Source: Microbotryomycetes sp. JL201 (taxonomy: Eukaryota; Basidiomycota; Microbotryomycetes). Taken from it: 21,147 bases of DNA. The stretch lies in contig JAQYUZ010000081.1 in the NCBI GenBank assembly GCA_033819885.1, forward strand, positions 1-21,147. The letters are read 5' to 3'. The notes below the pieces were generated by a model. It did not search any database. It was not told the DNA's origin and was given only the letters and a program-made list of their open reading frames with translations. Each line of letters starts with the position of its first letter. Within the stretch, counting starts at the first letter, position 1. This document shows positions 18,261 through 21,147 of this stretch, piece by piece. A program made the translations under genes and the position numbers.

Positions 18261-20716
18261 ATGAGCATGTCGCAACCCTCACAAAGCTCTGAAGGCGTCA
18301 TGCAATCTTCATTCGACCGTTTGACGCTTGACAGCACGCTCGACGATCTATGCGCGCGCTTCATCGTTAACCTGCCGGCCGAAGAGCTCGAGAGCATGGA
18401 TCGCATCTGTTTCCAGATTGAGCAAGCGTACGTCGATTGTCACCGCCTTCCGCATCGGTGGTTGGCTGCATGCCGCTGGCGACGGCACTACCGCTCGTCG
18501 GCAAGGCCATGCCAGCAAGCACTCTACACGTTACCGTCTTTCTCACTTTGTCAACACTGCCACGAGCGGTCGCGTGCTCGTCAAGAGCGGATACCTTTCA
18601 AGGCGGTCAAGCTGACAGCTGATCGGCTTGGGCTTGTCAGACACTGGTATTACGAAGATTTTGTCCGACCCACAGCCGCAAATCCTTCGCTGCTGCCATC
18701 GTTTGGTCTCAAAGCGTTCTCGCTGCTCATGTTCAAGTCATGTCCGCTACTGCATGATGTGAGCGGGTCGAGGTGGCGGCGTGGCAGCTGGCTGATTCTT
18801 TCGCGCCCACGCTCAAGCTCATTCCAAACCACGCTCAAATTTGGACGAGTTTCATGGCTTACAAAGAGCGTGTACCTGTGTGCGGCGCGATTCTCGTGTC
18901 AGAGAACTGGAACAAGGTGCGCGGCTCGGCTATACCGGTCAAATCGCAAATTCATCCGTTCAATCCATCACACAGGCTCTGCTCGTCAAAGGATGGCAAA
19001 AGGGGTCGACTTGGTCGTTTCCGAGAGGAAAAATCAACAAGAATGAAACTCAGGCAGCTTGTGCTGTGCGAGAGGTCAGCTCGTCCTGCTCGACTGACAA
19101 GCCAGCAATGATCCTCAAAGCTTACAGCCGTGCCCAGGTATACGAGGAAACTGGCTACGATGCTTCATGGGCTTTCCCTGTTGAACAGCTGCAACCTGGC
19201 TACGTCGACCGTGAAGGTCGACGAGACCCGCATTACGTCGAGGTCGTCATACGCGAGCAAAAGCTTCGTTTGTACTTTATTCCGAACGTCCCAGAGGACA
19301 CTGTGTTCGAGACAAGGACTCGGAAAGAGATTTCGGTAGGTCGGACAGCTCAGATCGCTGTTGGGCTCTCAGCTCAGCAACTTCTTCTTCTTGCACTTGT
19401 ATGTCTCCCAGAAAATACAGTGGTTCAGGCTGAGTGATCTGCCAACGTGGAAGCGAAAGAAAAAACAGGCAGGACCTGACGAAAGCGGGCAAGGTCCAAA
19501 GCAGCCAAAATATTACATGGTGACGCCTTTCATATCGTGAGCGCAGCTTTAGTCCTACCGTCTGTTTCGATCATACATGCTAACGGCCCGTTACAGACAT
19601 TTGAGGTCTTGGGTGGAGCAGAATCGACCGAGGACCGCCGCGTTAATTAGTCGCGAGCAGACGGAGACAGCAGACAAAACGCGAGAAGAGATCAATTTGG
19701 AAGCCGGGCAGAGGCAAGCGGCTGGCTCTGGCCATCCTCTGTTTGCCACTGCAGAAGAAGGCACCGCCGCGCTCAACGCGTTCTTCTTTGGTGAAGCTGG
19801 CGCAGTCAAGGCACAAGGTCCTGCAAGTCAAAGCACACCTTCTCACTATTCTGGTACATTCAATCTCGCTCAATTGGAGGCAGAGCTGGTCGAAACGTCA
19901 TCAACGCCCAGACAAAATCTGCTTCAGCAAACGGATGAGGGGACCGCCATCGCTTCAGCCCCTGAGCCTAGCCGCCCTGCAACGTCGGATCAGTATCTCG
20001 CTGCCTCGTCTACGTCTCGTCCCGTTGGCAGCCCGTTCAGCCCGAAACAAGAAGCGAGCACGCTCTTGGACATTCTCAACTCAAATCCGCAATCTACGAT
20101 TGCTCCGGTAGATGGATCCCTATCAAACGGTCATCACCAAATCCATCTGCAAGAGGCAAGAGGCAATGCGCCTCGGCAGGTCCTGACTATAGATGAGCTT
20201 GAGCTCCAGGCAAAGCAACAAGCCCTGCTCAAAGCGCTTTCAGAAGTCGCTCAGGCAACGCCTACACTAATGCAGAAGCACGCAACGAGCTTGATCGAGC
20301 CGACGCCGGCGAAAGACGAGATGTCGGCCAAAAAGCAAGCTTTGCTGTCAATTTTCAATGCCGAGCCTTTTTCGGCGGCTCGGTATAACATGAAGGCACA
20401 AATGTCTGGCGGTCTTGCGCCTCCATCATTTGAAAGAGGCGACAATGGACGTGCGAAAGAACAAACACCGATAATGGGTCCACTGCGCGACGTGCTCAGC
20501 CAGTCTCAAAAACAAACTACTCCGCAGGGGTTCAGAAGTGGTACCTCAGCCGGCCAATATTCTCATACACGGGTCTCGCCTCCATCAGCCGTCAACGGAG
20601 ATGTTCTCTTGCACCACGTTATGTCTCGCTCGCCACCTAGCAATCCAAACGTTCCGCCGAAATCCACGCCAAATTCAGCAACCCTGCTTGATCTCTTGAA
20701 CGCCACCAATCAATGA
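18261..20716 (+). CDS. DCP2: mRNA-decapping enzyme subunit Dcp2
   Basis: Seven exons (18261-18427, 18641-18758, 18818-18916, 18976-19074, 19138-19335, 19412-19536, 19597-20716) give 641 residues. The N-terminal regulatory domain shows LDDLCARFIVNLPAEELES, ICFQIEQAHWYYEDFVRP and LKAFSLLMFKSCPLL. The Nudix domain has RVPVCGAILV and an exact Nudix box from G146 to Y168 (G-x5-E-x7-REVxEETG), including the metal-binding glutamates. Box B follows, with KIQWFRLSDLPTW and YYMVTPFI. The ~370-residue C-tail is disordered and carries several short leucine-rich helical motifs (TLLDILNS, QALLSIFN, TLLDLLNATNQ), like those that bind Edc3 in yeasts. It removes the 5' cap of mRNA with Dcp1 in P-bodies. Intron 1 is 213 nt, in frame and free of stops. 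Confidence 0.95.
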
Positions 20717-20891
20717 AGCGGCGGCAGCCAGTGACCAGCGCATCAGTTCCGAGACCGGAACACCCTCGACCGCAATTTGGAAGACGGCTCGACAACAGTC
20801 GCGCTCTTCAGCTCTCCGACGATGCAGTGACCTCGTTGCTTGTTGTAGAAGTACGGGTGTTTGAATTACAAATTGACAATGGTGACTAAAT
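20717..20891. other. Convergent 3' spacer between DCP2 and Grg1 copy B
   Basis: A spacer of 175 bp separates two convergent stop codons. It holds the 3' untranslated parts of both genes and no other recognisable feature. Confidence 0.5.
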
Positions 20892-21147
20892 TTAGTTCTT
20901 GGCCGTCTGCTTATGTGCCTCGGCTTTGGCATTGCTGCGAGAATGAATGGATGAGCATACTTGGCTCAAGTTGCCATGCACGTCAATACTCACTGCGACG
21001 ACTCGTCCATCTTGTCCGAGAGGGCGCTCATGCCTGCAGAAGCGCGGTCGCTCAACGAGGCGTTTGAGTCCTTGGCAATTTCCTGCATTCGTTGTCCAAG
21101 TCAGAGCCGAATAGCTTGAATCAATAGAGTAAATGGGACTGACCTTG
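20892..21147 (-). CDS. grg1: Grg1/Ccg-1-like glucose-repressible small protein, 3' part (copy B)
   Basis: The visible exons are 21144-21147, 20994-21082 and 20892-20934 on the minus strand, with introns 21083-21143 and 20935-20993. The exon and intron lengths match copy A. The spliced residues are identical to copy A over the 44 codons visible. The coding differences seen are all synonymous (for example TCG/TCA, CAC/CAT, AAT/AAC), while the introns differ at roughly 8-10% of positions by eye. The 5' part lies outside the window. Both copies point inward. Confidence 0.8.
   Translation of the reverse strand, partial: KVSPIYSIDSSYSALTWTTNAGNCQGLKRLVERPRFCRHERPLGQDGRVVAVSIDVHGNLSQVCSSIHSRSNAKAEAHKQTAKN
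20892..21147 (-). repeat. Right arm of the inverted duplication
   Basis: This is the reverse-complement partner of 1-256. Similarity fades within the 3' untranslated flank just past the stop codon and runs out of the window at the 5' side. Confidence 0.8.

Noticed and set aside
1-21147. Mobile element, CRISPR array, or bacterial-type operon
   Set aside because: No transposase, LTR, terminal repeats or spaced direct repeats are visible, and the genes are spliced eukaryotic genes.

Overview
The window looks like a gene-dense, intron-rich fungal nuclear genome, most likely a basidiomycete. Nearly every gene is broken by GT-AG introns, mostly 51-79 nt long, and many have a CTGAC/CTAAC-like branch sequence. 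The protein set is typically fungal: Grg1/Ccg-1, a fungal cyclopropane-fatty-acid synthase, Erv46, a Ulp2-type SUMO protease and Dcp2. I cannot name the species. All exon models were built by hand from splice signals, reading-frame phase and recognisable protein motifs. No alignment, RNA data or database search was available.

Layout, left to right. Positions 1-256 (+) hold the 3' part of a Grg1-like gene, cut by the window edge. Positions 362-3540 (-) hold a Golgi-type sulfotransferase and, immediately upstream on the same strand, an SLC35B/UAA-type transporter most like PAPS transporters. The two may be one fused gene. Next come a cyclopropane-fatty-acyl-phospholipid synthase (3804-5806, -), ERV46 (6296-8502, -, 14 exons), a Ulp2/SENP6-7-like SUMO protease (8784-13411, -), a mitochondrial K+/H+ exchange-related protein (13856-15137, -) and a small unrecognised basic protein (15370-15965, -). 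A divergent promoter then switches strand to an LYR-motif protein (16233-17081, +), a GNAT acetyltransferase (17381-18044, +) and DCP2 (18261-20716, +). At 20892-21147 (-) there is a second, near-identical Grg1 3' part. The two Grg1 copies therefore form an inverted repeat around about 20.6 kb.

Most genes are conserved housekeeping functions: ER-Golgi cargo transport, deSUMOylation, mRNA decapping, mitochondrial ion balance and lipid modification. They share no obvious pathway. The exception is the transporter/sulfotransferase pair. A transporter that brings the sulfate donor PAPS into the Golgi lumen, beside a membrane-anchored sulfotransferase facing that lumen, would form a compact sulfation module, which is unexpected in a fungus. 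The apparent stop codon of the transporter lies inside a consensus splice donor (GTAAGT). A 55-nt intron from that donor joins the transporter in frame to the sulfotransferase, predicting one polypeptide of about 840 residues. This is the most interesting point in the window.
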